Part shown: positions 1 through 11,762 of the stretch, piece after piece
Numbering within the stretch: position 1 is the first letter of the stretch
How the letters are laid out: each line of letters starts with the position of its first letter
From: Corythucha ciliata
Taxonomy: Eukaryota; Arthropoda; Insecta; Hemiptera; Tingidae
DNA length: 64,000 nucleotides
NCBI GenBank assembly: GCA_038030265.1
Contig: CM075938.1
Coordinates: forward strand, 57,467,189-57,531,188
Direction: 5' to 3'
The notes under the pieces: generated by a model
What the model was told of the DNA's origin: nothing
The model's input: the letters and a program-made list of their open reading frames with translations, nothing else
Database searches by the model: none
Position numbers and translations under genes: made by a program

Positions 1-1
1 A

Positions 2-2703
2 AACGTCGTTTCCTCCATCGTAAATTTCGTCGGAGGTGGTCAAAAACCCCAAGTGGACGTTCATTTCATGTCCGAGAGCGGCAACATTGACGTTTTTCTC
101 AATCTGGGTCCTACGCCGTACGATGTATTCCGCCAGTACACGCTTCTCACCGGAACTGCTCCGATCCCTCCGGTGCGTTACGATAAAAATTGTGTACTTT
201 CGGAAATTGCTTAATTGGTTGTTTTTTTTCAGGTTTTTTCTTTGGGCTACCACCAGTCGAGATGGAATTATAACGACGAAGGCGACGTTGACTCTATCAA
301 CAAAGGTTTTGATGAGCACGATCTTCCAATGGACGTCATCTGGTTGGATATTGAACACACCGATAATAAAAGGTTCGTTTACTTTGTTAATTACATTCAT
401 ATTGGTTTAATGGCGTTTTAATTTCAGATATTTCACTTGGGATCCTGTAAAATTTGCCAATCCTTTGGAAATGCAACAAAATTTAACTGCGCGAGGCAGA
501 AAACTTGTCGCTATTGTAGATCCGCACATCAAACGCGATCCTGGATATTTCCTTCACAACGATGCTACTAGCAACGGATACTATGTGAAAAACAAAGACA
601 ACAATGACTATGAAGGTGATTTTATTTAGTATGATGTCACTGGATCGTTTTTTTTCCTAAACTTGAATTATCGCCAGGTTGGTGTTGGCCGGGTTCGTCC
701 TCGTATCTGGACTTTATGAATCCCGCGGCCACCGAGTACTACTCGTCTCGTTACAAATTGTCTAACTACGCCGGCTCCACCGAGGATCTTCACTTATGGA
801 ACGATATGAACGAGCCGTCCGTGTTCAGCGGCCCTGAAGTCACCATGCCCAAGGACAATATTCATTTTGGCGGTTGGGAGCATCGTGAATTGCACAACAT
901 GTACGGAATATTTCAAGTCGCCGCCACGTACAACGGTCTCATTCGTCGCGATGACAATACCGTCGCTGGCGGTTTGGAGAACACGAAACGTCCGTTCATA
1001 CTGACACGGTCGGGATTTGCGGGTTCGCAAAGGTTTGGCGCCATTTGGACTGGTGACAATGCGGCCGATTGGGCTCATATGCGAGCTTCCGTGCCCATGT
1101 GCTTGTCGCTGGCGGTTGCCGGGTTTTCATTCTGCGGCGCTGATGTTGGCGGATTTTTTGGTAACCCCGACCGTGAAATGTTTGTTAGATGGTATCAGGT
1201 AAGACTATTTTCCTTCACTGTATTGAATTTCCTGGAATTATTACTAGCTTTTGATGTTACGATCGAAGCGGGGTGGAGGGTAAAGTAAGCGACCCCCTCC
1301 CCTTCCTTTTTAGTGCTGTATCGTGTGGTTCTGTACCGAATAAGCTATTTCTAAGGCGGAAATTTCGTTTCTCCATAGACAGGCGCTTTTCTACCATTCT
1401 TTCGAGCTCATTCGCACATCGACACCAAACGACGCGAACCGTGGCTGTTCGACAATGAAGTTATAAGCGCCGTTCGCGACACACTTCGTCTTCGCTACAG
1501 TCTCATTCCACTGTGGTACACGCTCTTCTATGAGCACAATCAAACCGGTAGCCCCGTCATTCGCCCACTCTGGGCGGATTTCCCCTCCGATGCGACCGCC
1601 TTTTCAATCAACGACCAGCTCATGATCGGCTCGTCACTACTGGTCAAACCTGTTATGACGCCTGAAACAACCTCGATAACAGTTTACTTCCCCGGCGGTG
1701 GAGGCGGCGATTCCATTTGGTACGACGTCGACACTTTCAAAGCTTACAACCCCGGTTGGGCCCAAGTGTCTGTGACACTAACAAAGGTTCGTGACTCTTA
1801 AACTTGACGATTTTAAACTCTTGTTTTAATCAATAACTACTCCGCTAGATCCCAGTTTTCTACAGGGGAGGCGCCATTGTCCCCAGAAAAATGAGAGTCA
1901 GACGGTCCGCCACTCTAATGAGGAACGATCCCTACACACTCATCGTTGCTCTCGACCGAAAAGTAAGTCTCATTTTTTTTTTTTTTTTTTTTCTGGGCGC
2001 CTAAGCTGTGCACTTTGCACCAGTACTAGGCGTGCGTTTCAGCTGGTGCGCGGTCGGTTATGCTGCGCACCGCCGGGAACGCCCCCACGCGAAACCGAGT
2101 GCATTGCGTCACAGCTTATAAGGGAAATGTGACAATAGCTGGATTCGAACCCAGACTATTTGGGGTGCGAAGCATCATGCATTGTAGCCACTAACCCCCC
2201 CCCCCCCCAAGAAACAAACTCTTTTTGCTATTATGGACTTTTTTTCCGTTAGGGCCAAGCAGAAGGACATCTTTACATCGACGATGGCGTCACGCATAGA
2301 TATAAATATAGAAAAGACAGTTCTGCCGACATGAAATATACATTTTCAGACAACGTTCTCACATCAGAGTAAGCCGTTTCTTTAAAGAATTTTAGCCGTT
2401 TTTAACGCAGTATTTACGCAGTTTCGCCAATGAGAATCGTTTCGAGTCACCTTCATGGATCGAACGAGTTATCATCGTTGGCTTGGAGCCTGGCTCCTTC
2501 AAAATAACCACTCAATCTGGTAATTTTTTAAAATATATATTCTACCCCCGTAATTGCTAATTTAAACACCCCCCCTCCCTTACGTTTCAGGAAAAGAGGA
2601 AAAGTCTCTTACCGGAAAATACGAAGCGCAGGATCGAACCTTAACCATACGAAAACCGGGATTCCCGGCCGCTTCCAAGTGGCAAATCAAAATTCAACGT
2701 TGA
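2..2703 (+). CDS. GANAB: Glucosidase II alpha subunit (neutral alpha-glucosidase AB), 5'-truncated by the window edge
   Basis: GH31 catalytic subunit of ER glucosidase II, which trims glucose from N-glycans during glycoprotein quality control. I read nine exons: <2..172, 233..372, 428..615, 678..1198, 1379..1786, 1849..1962, 2253..2368, 2422..2519, 2591..2703. All junctions keep frame with GT/AG borders. Seen: DVHFMSESG near the left edge, [20 protein letters not shown], then [11 protein letters not shown], which carries the GH31 nucleophile Asp, and WTGDNAADW, which carries the acid/base Asp, followed by [11 protein letters not shown]. The C-terminal beta domains run to a TGA at 2701. The N-terminal part, with signal peptide and N-domain, lies outside the window. 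The intron at 1963-2252 holds a SINE. The stop lies 29 bp from the stop of the convergent VPS26C. Family assignment is very secure; the 1379 acceptor was chosen to preserve the frame into [10 protein letters not shown]. Confidence 0.96.
1973..2196 (-). mobile_element. tRNA-derived SINE with poly(A) tail inside a GANAB intron
   Basis: Read on the minus strand, a tRNA-like head starts near 2196 (GGTTAGTGGCTACAATGC resembles a pol III A box). A near-perfect B box, GGGTTCGAATCCAGC, lies around 2138-2152. About 130 bp of unrelated body follows, then a run of about 20 A ending at 1973. The internal pol III promoter, body and A tail are the layout of a SINE. No clear target duplication is visible because both flanks are homopolymer (T run and C run). 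A related tRNA-like head occurs at 24181. Confidence 0.7.
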
Positions 2704-2732
2704 TGTTTTTTTTTTCTTTTTGTATAAAGACT

Positions 2733-3907
2733 TTAGGACGTTCTTATTAAAGTAATTGGGAAGTTCTCGGACACCATGTGATCATTTTCGAATACAATCA
2801 CGACGTTCACTTGAAATTCTGCATTAAAAAAAAAAGGTTTGAGGGTTGACTAAGCCCCCCTCCTCTAATTGACTTCTATACTCACCCACTTTGAAATTGG
2901 TTGTCGATAGCGTAGGGCAAGTGAACAATCGTGGAAATATCATGTAAATAGGTACGGCTATGCCGCATGGGACGTTTCCTTCGCCGATTTGTATATTTTG
3001 GATTTCTGTCACTGTGAAAGACGCGTCTACTTAATGTTGTTCGAAATAAATTAAAATTTAATGGACTCGAAATACCGTCTTTCGCGTATCCTTCTGCGCA
3101 GCCGCACGTTTCAACACGAACCAACTGTAGTTCGATGGATTTTAACGGTATTTCGCTGTGTTGGATTGTTATCTAAAGAAAAAAGAAGAAAAACGTGGAC
3201 CTGGAAATCTCTGGAATTGATCAAAATTGTCCATTTACCTGGCCGGTGAAGGGTTTGTTGATGCAACACAAGTTTGAATCGATGACACCGACAATTTTAA
3301 AACTGGGGATCGTACCGAGGTCGATTCCAGTCTCGACGGAGTGCGGCGTTATGACGAAACTGACCGGTTTGTCAACGTGTTGAGTTTCAGGCTAAGGACT
3401 CCGTATTAATTTTTTGTTCTGTTCCCTTCGACAGATTTTGAAGCGCGCCTCACCTTGCTTTCGACAACAAACTCGGCCACTTTGATCAAATCTTTATTCA
3501 TGAACCCTCGTTTGAGTTCACATTTCAGTGTGTACTGTATATTGATGAAAACCCCGTGGTAAGTTTCGTACATATCTTTGTTTCCCTTCGTCACCAGTTC
3601 AACTCCGAACGGTAGCTCTGTAACGCCCTTGGGCAGTGTTCCAGGACCCGTTAGTTCGCCAGTCGCGTAGCATATGGTCACCGGCTAACGAATAAAATCG
3701 TTGGGTGAGAAAGATGACGAGTAGGAGGGGGTGGGGGGCGTGCCGTTGGACCAAGAACCATACTTTGACGGAATTGTAAAAGGCCTCGAAAATTCCAGCG
3801 TTTTTAGGGCTAAGCTGTAAATTGACGAGACCTTCCATTGTAAGGCTGACGCCATTGTGTTTTATGGGCGCAGGCGTGTTAATAATTACAGTTCCAGTCA
3901 CTTGCTC
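2733..3907 (-). CDS. VPS26C: VPS26C (Down syndrome critical region 3 homologue), retriever subunit; first exon not found
   Basis: Arrestin-fold subunit of the retriever complex (with VPS35L and VPS29), which recycles integral membrane cargo from endosomes. Exons on the minus strand: 3764..3907, 3454..3684, 3239..3391, 3076..3172, 2886..3011, 2733..2818; all phases agree. Seen: HNGVSLTMEGLVNLQLS, GIFEAFYNSVK, YETYHGVFINIQYTL, IELQLVRVETCGCAEGYAKD, TEIQNIQI, PIYMIFPRLFTCPTL and FENDHMVSENFPI, in the family order. The 5'-most exon found opens in phase 0 at EQVTGTVIIN, so roughly the first 20 residues must come from a short exon above 3907. I could not locate it in the repeats there. The gene converges on GANAB with 29 bp between stop codons. 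Confidence 0.93.
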
Positions 3908-4585
3908 CTGAAAAGTAAAAACACAAAGTTTAAAATAAAATAATTGCAAAGGAAACTTCGCCCAGAAATCTTATTTTCCTACTTATACAAACTAGGAACT
4001 CGTTAAGCCCTATAACTCCTCGCTTAGATTATACGAAAATGAGATATCCAAGTGTCCCAGGTAAAGAAATTACCTTATAACGGAAAACGGACCCCCCCTC
4101 CCAACAACTGTTTCAGTTTCTCGATATAATGCCACATATTTTAAATCACAAAAACCCCCAACTATATCAAAGCTCCACACCGCTAACAAGACCAAAACAC
4201 AGCAAAGCTCCGATCACACCAACAATTTTCGCTGTTCAACCAAAGGTAGCCTCGAACTTCAAAAAGCTCAAACCACATTGATGACCCGAACCACAGCAAA
4301 TCTCTAGCCACAAGGAAGGACCAACAACTTTATTTCTCTTTTCTTCCTTCCAAATACTAACAACATAAGCTAATAATAACAAAGCTTAAAACCACAGAAA
4401 AGTACCAACCATAAAAAGCTCTAACCTCAGCAAAGGTCCAACCACAAGAAGCTCTAACCACAGCTAAGCTCCATCAGCCACAATAGAGCTTCAACCACCG
4501 TAGCGCGTTCCTTTATTTTTCTTGTCGTCCTTTTCTTGACTTCCAAAATCCGGGCCCGGGAGGGTTAGTAGGCAATGCAAGCACA
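3908..4585. other. Non-coding stretch with A/C-rich degenerate repeats
   Basis: This is the region upstream of the VPS26C exons. From about 4160 to 4500 it repeats a loose motif, AACCACAGCAAAGCTCC, at irregular 20-35 bp steps. No reading frame or RNA gene was recognised. The missing first VPS26C exon should lie here or further right. Confidence 0.5.
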
Positions 4586-4588
4586 AAA

Positions 4589-4810
4589 TCGAAGCCGTTA
4601 GAAGCCTACGTTGTCACGTCAGTCTTCCCTCGTTGAGGTGCGTCATCACCGGACTGGGTTTAGCTGTTCGCCACCTACAGCAGCGTCTGAATTTACAAGT
4701 GAAACGAAATTCAAACGCTGAAGATTACGAACAGCCGAAACCGGTTCGTTGATGACGCACCCCAACGAGGGAAGACTGTGACAACTTGGGCTCCTGCGGC
4801 TGTGATTCGG
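4589..4810. mobile_element. MITE-like inverted repeat
   Basis: Two arms of about 60 bp face each other. The left arm includes GTCAGTCTTCCCTCGTTGAG and GTGCGTCATCA (4618-4648). The right arm includes GATGACGCACCCCAACGAGG and GAAGACTGTGACAAC (4751-4785). They enclose about 90 bp without coding content. The structure is a short non-autonomous DNA element; no target duplication was resolved. Confidence 0.65.
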
Positions 4811-4904
4811 TGCATGCATTATTAAAATATCAGTTACTAAATTTCTGGGACGCCACCTGTAGAACGGCTTCGTGGCTACCTACTCGTAGTGAGTTTTCAT
4901 TCAT

Positions 4905-5345
4905 ACTTCGCTCAACTGGCAATACACGCTTTAAAAAATGGCCAAACTGACCATACGGCTCTTGAAATAGTAAAACTGGCGTTCAGCGCCCTAGAAATGG
5001 CTTGACAGACTAGGTGTTCGCGTCTTAAAAGTGGGAAAACATACGATTCGCCCCTCGACAATGGTTAAACTGGCCGTTCGCGCCCTAAAGATCGACAAAA
5101 CTGACGATTTCTGGCCTGAAAATAGTCACAATGGCTATTCACGCCATTAAAATTGGCAACATTGACTAAATGCGCCATACAAATAGAAAAACTAGCCCTA
5201 AAAGAGGCTAAATGCGCCCGGAGAATGCTCAACCTGAGGTTTCCTGTGCTAAACTAATGGCAAAACCAACCATTCGTGCTCCAAAAATTGACGTACACAC
5301 AATTCGCGGCCTAAAATGGGACAAACTGACTCTATACGTCCCCCA
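4905..5345. repeat. Degenerate ~33-bp tandem array outside the neighbouring hAT element
   Basis: Loose repetition of a unit like CGCGCCCTAAAAATGGC followed by CAAACTGACTATT, about 30-36 bp per step and strongly diverged. It is the same family that fills the element at 5586-8111, yet it lies left of that element's target duplication. The insertion therefore either landed in an existing array or the array family spread separately. Confidence 0.65.
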
Positions 5346-5585
5346 AAAAAGGCTATAGTGACGACTCAAGTCCTGTAAATGCCTATCTCTCCCCCAAAAC
5401 ATTTAATAAAACCAAAATCAAATTATGTATTAGCCAAAATAGTCCAGTCAATAAAAGAATACAGACGACATTGTCTGTTTAGTGATTTTTTTATTTTTCC
5501 GCTGTGTTTGAGGTAGTTGGGAGGTAAACGTACCAAAAGTCCCCGGACGTCCGATGTGAGCGGGCTGATAATGGTTATGAGCAGC

Positions 5586-8111
5586 CAGTGGCGTGCCCAT
5601 GGGGGGGGTTTTGGGGGTCAGAACCCCCCCCCCCAGAGTACTTCAGCCCACCAAAATAAATAGAAATAAAAAAGAAATAGAAATACAAAATAAATAAATA
5701 AAATGAAATGAATAAGTAAAAAAGTAAAAAAACAAACAAACAAAAGAAACAACAAAAACGTGATTTGTATGACCCTAAAAGTTCTTTTTTTAGCAATTTA
5801 GTACCCTAAGTAACTATCCACGGCATAATATGGTATTTATTCCACTGTCTTGGCGTGGATTCAGGATTTGTTCAAGAGAGAGGGGCTTGAGAAATTCTAC
5901 TAAAGATGACTTGGCAGCCATTTGCTGCCTAAAATTAGCTAAATTAGCTATTCCCACCATACAGAATCCTAGACTGACTATACTCGCGCCCCAAAATGGC
6001 AAAACTAAGTATTTGAGCCATAAAAATAGCCAAACTGACTTCACGCGCCCTGAAAATAGCTAAAACTGATTCCGCCTTGAAAAAAGCTAAACTGATTATA
6101 CATAAGTGCGCTAAAAATATCCAAGCTGGTGATTCCCGCTCTAAAATTGTCCAAGCTGACTTTTTTTAAGAGTCATAAAACTGGATCAACTGGCAATTTG
6201 TGCACTGATAATGCCTGAACAGATGATTCCTGCTCTAAAAATGGCTAAACAACCACCCGCGCGCCAAAATTGGCCAAACTGACGGTTTTCGCGCCTTGAC
6301 TTGACGTACTATTCACGCCCTATATAAATGGCCAAACTGACTCTACGCGCCCTAAAAATGGCCAGACTGGGCAATCAAGCCACAAAATCGGCAACACCAT
6401 TCCATGTGCCCCAGACAAGGGCACATAGAGTCAGTTTAACAATAAACTGACGATTCGCGCCTTAAAAAGGCCTAAACAGATTATTCCTGACCTGAGAATG
6501 GCAAAAACGACAATTCCCGCGTCAAAAATAGCCAAACTGAGCCTTCACAATGTCTAAATTTAACATTCGTGCCCTAAAAAAAAAAATAATAATAAAAAAA
6601 AATAAAACTGGCTATTCACTCCCTAAAAATGGCATACTCGTACTCAGATACGGATCTAGGATTTGCTCAAGCGAGGGGCTTGGGCTTGGGAGATTGTGTG
6701 CTTCGCTAGACTGACTAAAAATGGCTTGACAGGGCAGTAATTCACTACCTAACAACTGCTAAACTGACTATAATCGCGCCTGCAAATGGCAAAACTGACG
6801 ATTCTTGCATTTAAAATGTATATTTGCGCCCTAAAAATTGGCATTTACCACTCTATAAAACCGCCAAAATGACTTCACACGCCCCAAAAATAGCCAAATT
6901 GGCGATTCTCGCTCTAAAATGGTCAATATGACTCTAGGCGGCCTGGAAATGCCTTAACAGATTATATTCCTGTCCTGAAAGCTGCAAAATAGACCATTAG
7001 CGCGCCAAGAATGGTCAAAATAACGATTCGTGCGTAATTGGCTAGAAGTGACTAATTGAACCCGCCTATATGCTGTTATGTTTGGGCAAAGTATAACTGA
7101 CGATTCGCGCCCTGAAAATGGCAAAATCAACCAGTCGCACGCCAAAAATGCCCTAACTGACCATTATCGCCTTGGTTTGACGCCCTATATAAATGTCATG
7201 CTTCAAGACTACACGCCCTAAAATTGGCCAAACTGACTATGCAAGCCATGAAATCGGCAAAACTGACTCTATGCGCCCTAAAAATAGCTTAACTGACGAT
7301 TCGCGCCTTGAAAATGCCTAAACCCAGACGATTCCTGTCCTTAAATTGGCCAAACTGACCATTAGCGCTTTGAAAAATAGAAATTTCTCGCTCTAAAAAC
7401 AGCAAAACTGACCATTTCGACTAGTAAAACTGATGATTCGAGCACTTAAAATATCGCACTGACTCTTCATGCCTTAGAAATGACCATTCTGACATTTTGC
7501 GCCGTAAAAATGGCCAAACTGGCTATTCACGTCCTAAAATTAGTAATACCAACTCTACATATAGCGGCCCGCAAGATTCGTGCTTTGAAAGGTCCGAAAC
7601 GGATGATTCATGTCCTGAAAATGCAAAATCGACCATTATCCAGCATAAAAAATGGCCAAACTGAACCTCATGCCCTGAAAATGTCTAAACTGACGATTCG
7701 TTCCCTAAAAATAGCAAAACTGACTATTTAAGTCTTAAAAATGGCATACTCGTACCAGAAATTCACGGTCCAAAGATTAGCTAATCAGATCTTTTGCGCC
7801 CTACAGAGGCTACTGCGCGTCTTCAAAGTGGCTATCGGCACCAGCAAAAAAAACTGATCTTCCGCGGCTTGAAAACGGTGAAATTGCGGACAATTCGTGC
7901 CTTAGAAATACCGGAACCGATCATTCGCGCCTTGTATAGATGGCTTAAATGACGATTTGTGCCATGCTGCACCGAAAAAATTGCCAAACTGGCTATTCGC
8001 GCCCTTAAAAGATGAATTGACTATTGGCGCAGAGTTGACTATAAAGGACCGTGCCCTTTATGTAATTTGAAACCCCCCCCCCCCCAAGAAAAATTCCTGG
8101 GCACGCCACTG
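5586..8111. mobile_element. Non-autonomous hAT-like element (2,526 bp) filled with degenerate repeats
   Basis: The termini are perfect 14-bp inverted repeats, CAGTGGCGTGCCCA at 5586 and its complement ending at 8111. Each is followed inward by a G run or C run. The element is flanked by an exact 8-bp direct repeat, TGAGCAGC (5578-5585 and 8112-8119), the target duplication length of hAT transposons. The interior (about 5840-8040) is almost entirely the ~33-bp degenerate array seen at 4905. I see no transposase reading frame. A related terminus, CAGTGGCGTAAGTAGGAATT on the minus strand, ends at about 52007. Confidence 0.88.
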
Positions 8112-8119
8112 TGAGCAGC

Positions 8120-8460
8120 TCATAACATAAGACCCGGAACTTGCAAATTTGCAGAAATTAAGACCCGTAACTTCACCCAGAGTCGAGCATGCTAGCCTGG
8201 GTTCCGCCACTACAAAAAAAATGGTCTCGAAACTGCCTTTTGTTTTCATCGTGGCCCTAAACATGCAATTTCGCTGAAATTAGGACCTCAAGTTACGCGC
8301 TGATTCAATTTCAATTAGAAATAAATTAAATGGGTTACTAGGGTTCACGCCCAATGGGAACAAAAAAGCCCTGAAACTTGCACTTTTGCTGAAATTAGGA
8401 CGTGAAACTTGCAATATCGCGAATAACCAGTCAGGAAAATGTCAATTCCGTAGAATACTT
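8120..8460. repeat. Short degenerate array (GAAATTAGGACCTGAAACTT-type)
   Basis: Four to five loose copies of a ~40-bp unit containing CTGAAATTAGGAC and AACTTGCAATTTCGC. Non-coding, and distinct in sequence from the array to the left. Confidence 0.5.
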
Positions 8461-8461
8461 G

Positions 8462-8615
8462 TATCAGGGACGGGCACCTTTTGTTTGTCATCCATTTTTT
8501 TTTTTTTTTTTAACGTGATTGGTGGATTCTTGGATGACACATAAGATTTGATAGACCCAGGGGGTGGGATTTCCATAGCAACGCTTCTATTTTAAAACCA
8601 TGCCCGTCCCCGATA
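8462..8615. mobile_element. MITE with TATC(A/G)GGGACGGGCA inverted termini
   Basis: The left end reads TATCAGGGACGGGCACC and the right end is the complement of TATCGGGGACGGGCATGG. A second copy of the same element, split by the gypsy insertion, lies at 21658-21747 plus 33846-33869. The two share the ends and the internal AGATTTGATAGACC. No coding content. Confidence 0.7.
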
Positions 8616-11060
8616 TGCAAGATTTGAAGGCTGGACACTGTCGTGGCCGCTGGCCGGATACCCCAGGTACTGCGGCCACTCTAAGAAAAATACAAAATGA
8701 AGCCCAGAAACTGGTCATTTCCGGGAATAAATACCGGAAACTAGCGTAATGTGCGAAGCCGAGCCGAAACGTGGAATTCCGCAGATTTTTAGCCCTGCGA
8801 GATGCACCGAAACCGAGAAAATCCATATTTTTGACTGGAAAATCTGTTTTTCTGGCAAAATTCCGATACCTACTTTTGTTTTTTTGGCAGGGAAAAAAAG
8901 TACACCTTTAATGCTAGTTTGAAGGGGCAATTTGACGGTGTCCGATTGTTAGATGGTTTCGCAGCCGTACTGCCTGTGCATTGTACAGTCGTACTACGCT
9001 GGCGTTACGGCGGGTGCCGAGTGAGCTGTGTCACTATACAGCTCACCGCAGACATAACTATAGCGAAATAGGCAATATCCCAGGCCCACGGGGTTGGGAG
9101 ATGCGCTTGTCTGTCTTTTGGGGGGGGGGGGGGGTCTAAAACTTAAATAATATATTCGTCAAACAATCCAATTAATGGTATAAAGTTCAATTTTAAGGAG
9201 CAGCATGGGCAGATTTCGAAGCTGACAACAACAAACAAACAAACCCCGTTAGTCAGATTCTGAACCAAAAAACAAATATAGAAAAAAAAGGGAATTTTCT
9301 CGGTCGAATGAGTAAGTTTTTGGAGAAAAATTGTCAATTTACTGTCGGCGTAATCAGTTGTTCACACCCGTATGTGACTTTGTGTTCGACAGTCGTATGC
9401 GATTAGGCGCTAGCAGTGTAGAACGAGTTGCTTACGTTGAAGCATGCTCGAATGTCGAATTGAAAGCGCACAAGTGTGGCCATAGGTAACGGTGTGGTAT
9501 AAATTGCCTAAAAAATACCCCTCCACTGTTCACTGGGGTCAATGCTGTACTGCAACTCTCTTTTTCTTGCTAGAATACTCTCTCCGAGGTCAGATTTCCA
9601 GTTAGGAGGTGGGAGTCGGCAATTTTTGTGGTTGGAAATTGTCATGTTGTCAGCCAAAGAGCCATGTGATATTGGTTAAAATATAAATTTCTTGGAATTA
9701 GTGATCAAGTTCTCTCGAAGAACAGACAATTTGGTCCATTTCTTGCCAGAAAAATATATTTATGGGAAAAATCCTCAAGTCGAACAATTTCCTCCACGCG
9801 CGTAACGCCCCAAAAGGTCGTTTATGAACCTGAAATTGAGTATTTGAGGAAGAGGAAAAGAGGAATCGCTTACTGGACTTCTCGAGATTTTTCCGCTGAT
9901 TCAGCTCTCTAGCCACTCCCTTTGTTCGCCCGATGGGTCGACGAATAATCGTTTATTGAGGGTTTTATGGGAACATCACTAGTGGTGGATACTTTTTTCC
10001 AGGGTTCTGCTACACCTCTTTAAAATCGTTTCGGCGCCACTGCCTTTGGTCCTTACGTTGTTTGGTGAAAGGTGCCTTGTGCGTTCAAGTACAAAATGAG
10101 TCTTGGCCGCGCTATTTCGCTCTAATCAATGGAGGAGACTTTGCCAATAAATCCACGAAATTCCGTGACTTTTCCAGTATTTAAAAATTCGCACTTTTGT
10201 AGACACCCTGTACAAAGATTTGATTATGGAGCCCTAAAATGTGCTCCAGAGAAGAGACAGTTCAATCGTGGACCATCATACTACTACTAGCTGACGCGAA
10301 AAAGGTCGTTTTTCTCGTAAAATCACTAATTTATGTTGGAAACCATTCGATTTAACCAGAAAACGGATAAATATACGACTTTCGGCTTCTGATCTGGTGT
10401 GGCAATTTTGCCCTATAAACTGATGGGTTTCAGGAAAAGTAACGTGTAGCGGTAACTTTCGCTACGTTGCTCAATAAAATTACGAATTTAACGGAGTTCA
10501 GTTAACCACGAATAGCGGCATTGAAGACGTTCAAAGTAACGATGCCTCAGCTCTGCTAAATGGTCAGCACGTGCCTGACTCTGCCGGAGATCTTCATGAG
10601 CCAAACCCAAGAATTGATTTCCTCCTTCGGGGTAGGTACTCAAAATTGGATAGTAGGAGTGCTAAGTTCTCTAAGCTGATTTTCAGATTCACGAAGTTTC
10701 ATTGAGCTACCATTTTCCAGGCGGTGAGTATTTTGGGAAAACATAAACTAAAATGAACTATTCTGGGTGACATTGACCTCTGAAACCCGAAAGTCTGCCG
10801 GAGGAAGTGACCGTTACCTCCTTCCCCTCCACACCTACATGAAACTAGTGTACAGGTCAACTGCTGTGTCAGCGGCAGCGGTAGGGTCCTACGACTCTAT
10901 TCTGAGGGCGCCTGCTGTATTCAGTGGCGTAGTGACCCCGCACACCCGTCGTATCTATTAAAAACAAAGAATAGGTTAGGAGAGGGGCATTCAGTGATTC
11001 TAAGGCCAAAAACTACGACAGTTTGATGCCCCGACAACGTATAAAACGAACAGTTTTTTT
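8616..11060. other. Intergenic stretch without a recognised gene
   Basis: About 2.4 kb with a G run at 9119-9134 and several AT-rich tracts. No reading frame in either direction resembles a known protein, and I found no convincing RNA gene or terminal repeat. It could hold the far 5' exon of VPS26C, but I have no evidence for one. Confidence 0.5.
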
Positions 11061-11099
11061 TGTTTGTTTAAATTCGTTTTATTGGGTGAACCAGTGCTA

Positions 11100-11762
11100 T
11101 TAAGGTTCGTCTTTCAACTTTCTTATTCTGTTCCTTATACTTATGAAATATTTCATTTGCTGAAGAGAGATTTTCGCCTTGTTAAGATCGTTTGCTTTGA
11201 AAGCAACAGACACCGCCTCGCTCAGCTCCTCAATTTTGGATTCATTGTCGTTTTCCATTTGTAACAGAGCGTCCTTGCTCTGAATCTCTTCGAGGCGTTC
11301 GTTTATTTCCATTACTGAGGACAAAAACTCGCCGGCTAATTGAATGTCACCTTCTTCGGGGTTGATTCCATTCAATTTCAACAGATACATGCCCCGTTCG
11401 TACGGATCGGTCACAGTGAAATAGGCACGGTTCAAAAACGACGATATCACCTCAGACTGAACCCTGTCGTCGTCGCTCGCCCTTGAAAACTTGTCCGGAT
11501 GATATTCCGACTGGAGCCGGCGAAAGGTGGCCTTTAATCGACTCGTATCAACGTCATACTGAGGCGACTGGTTCAACGCTTTGAACAGATTCATCGAGGG
11601 GGGGCCGGACCGCAGGGCCGAACAGGATGAACAGCGAAAAAGCGTTTCAGGCACCGGTTGGCCGCATTTCAAACAGCGAACTGCGGAGCTGAACGACCGC
11701 CGTGCGGCGAGTTTTTGGCCAGCGACGCTGAAGCCTCGGATTTTGAGCAGGAAGGAGCTCAT
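11100..11762 (-). CDS. HSCB: Iron-sulfur cluster co-chaperone HscB (DNAJC20), mitochondrial
   Basis: J-domain co-chaperone that delivers ISCU-bound [2Fe-2S] clusters to mitochondrial HSP70 (HSPA9). A single uninterrupted 220-codon frame. The N-terminus is rich in Arg/Ser/Ala and suits a mitochondrial targeting peptide. A zinc-binding pair follows (Cys30, Cys33, Cys44, Cys47), as in animal HSCB. The J domain carries YHPDKFS with HPD at residues 88-90, and the C-terminal helical domain contains the SSVMEINERLEEI region that binds ISCU. Length is close to the human protein (235 aa). The start is the only Met placing a targeting peptide before the zinc motif. An AATAAA on the minus strand lies just past the stop, near 11076. 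The gene diverges from IMMP2L. Confidence 0.95.
   Translation of the reverse strand: MSSFLLKIRGFSVAGQKLAARRSFSSAVRCLKCGQPVPETLFRCSSCSALRSGPPSMNLFKALNQSPQYDVDTSRLKATFRRLQSEYHPDKFSRASDDDRVQSEVISSFLNRAYFTVTDPYERGMYLLKLNGINPEEGDIQLAGEFLSSVMEINERLEEIQSKDALLQMENDNESKIEELSEAVSVAFKANDLNKAKISLQQMKYFISIRNRIRKLKDEP

Noticed and set aside
4905..8040. CRISPR-like array
   Set aside because: The repeats are highly degenerate, without unique spacers, and lie in an animal genome within a hAT-like element.
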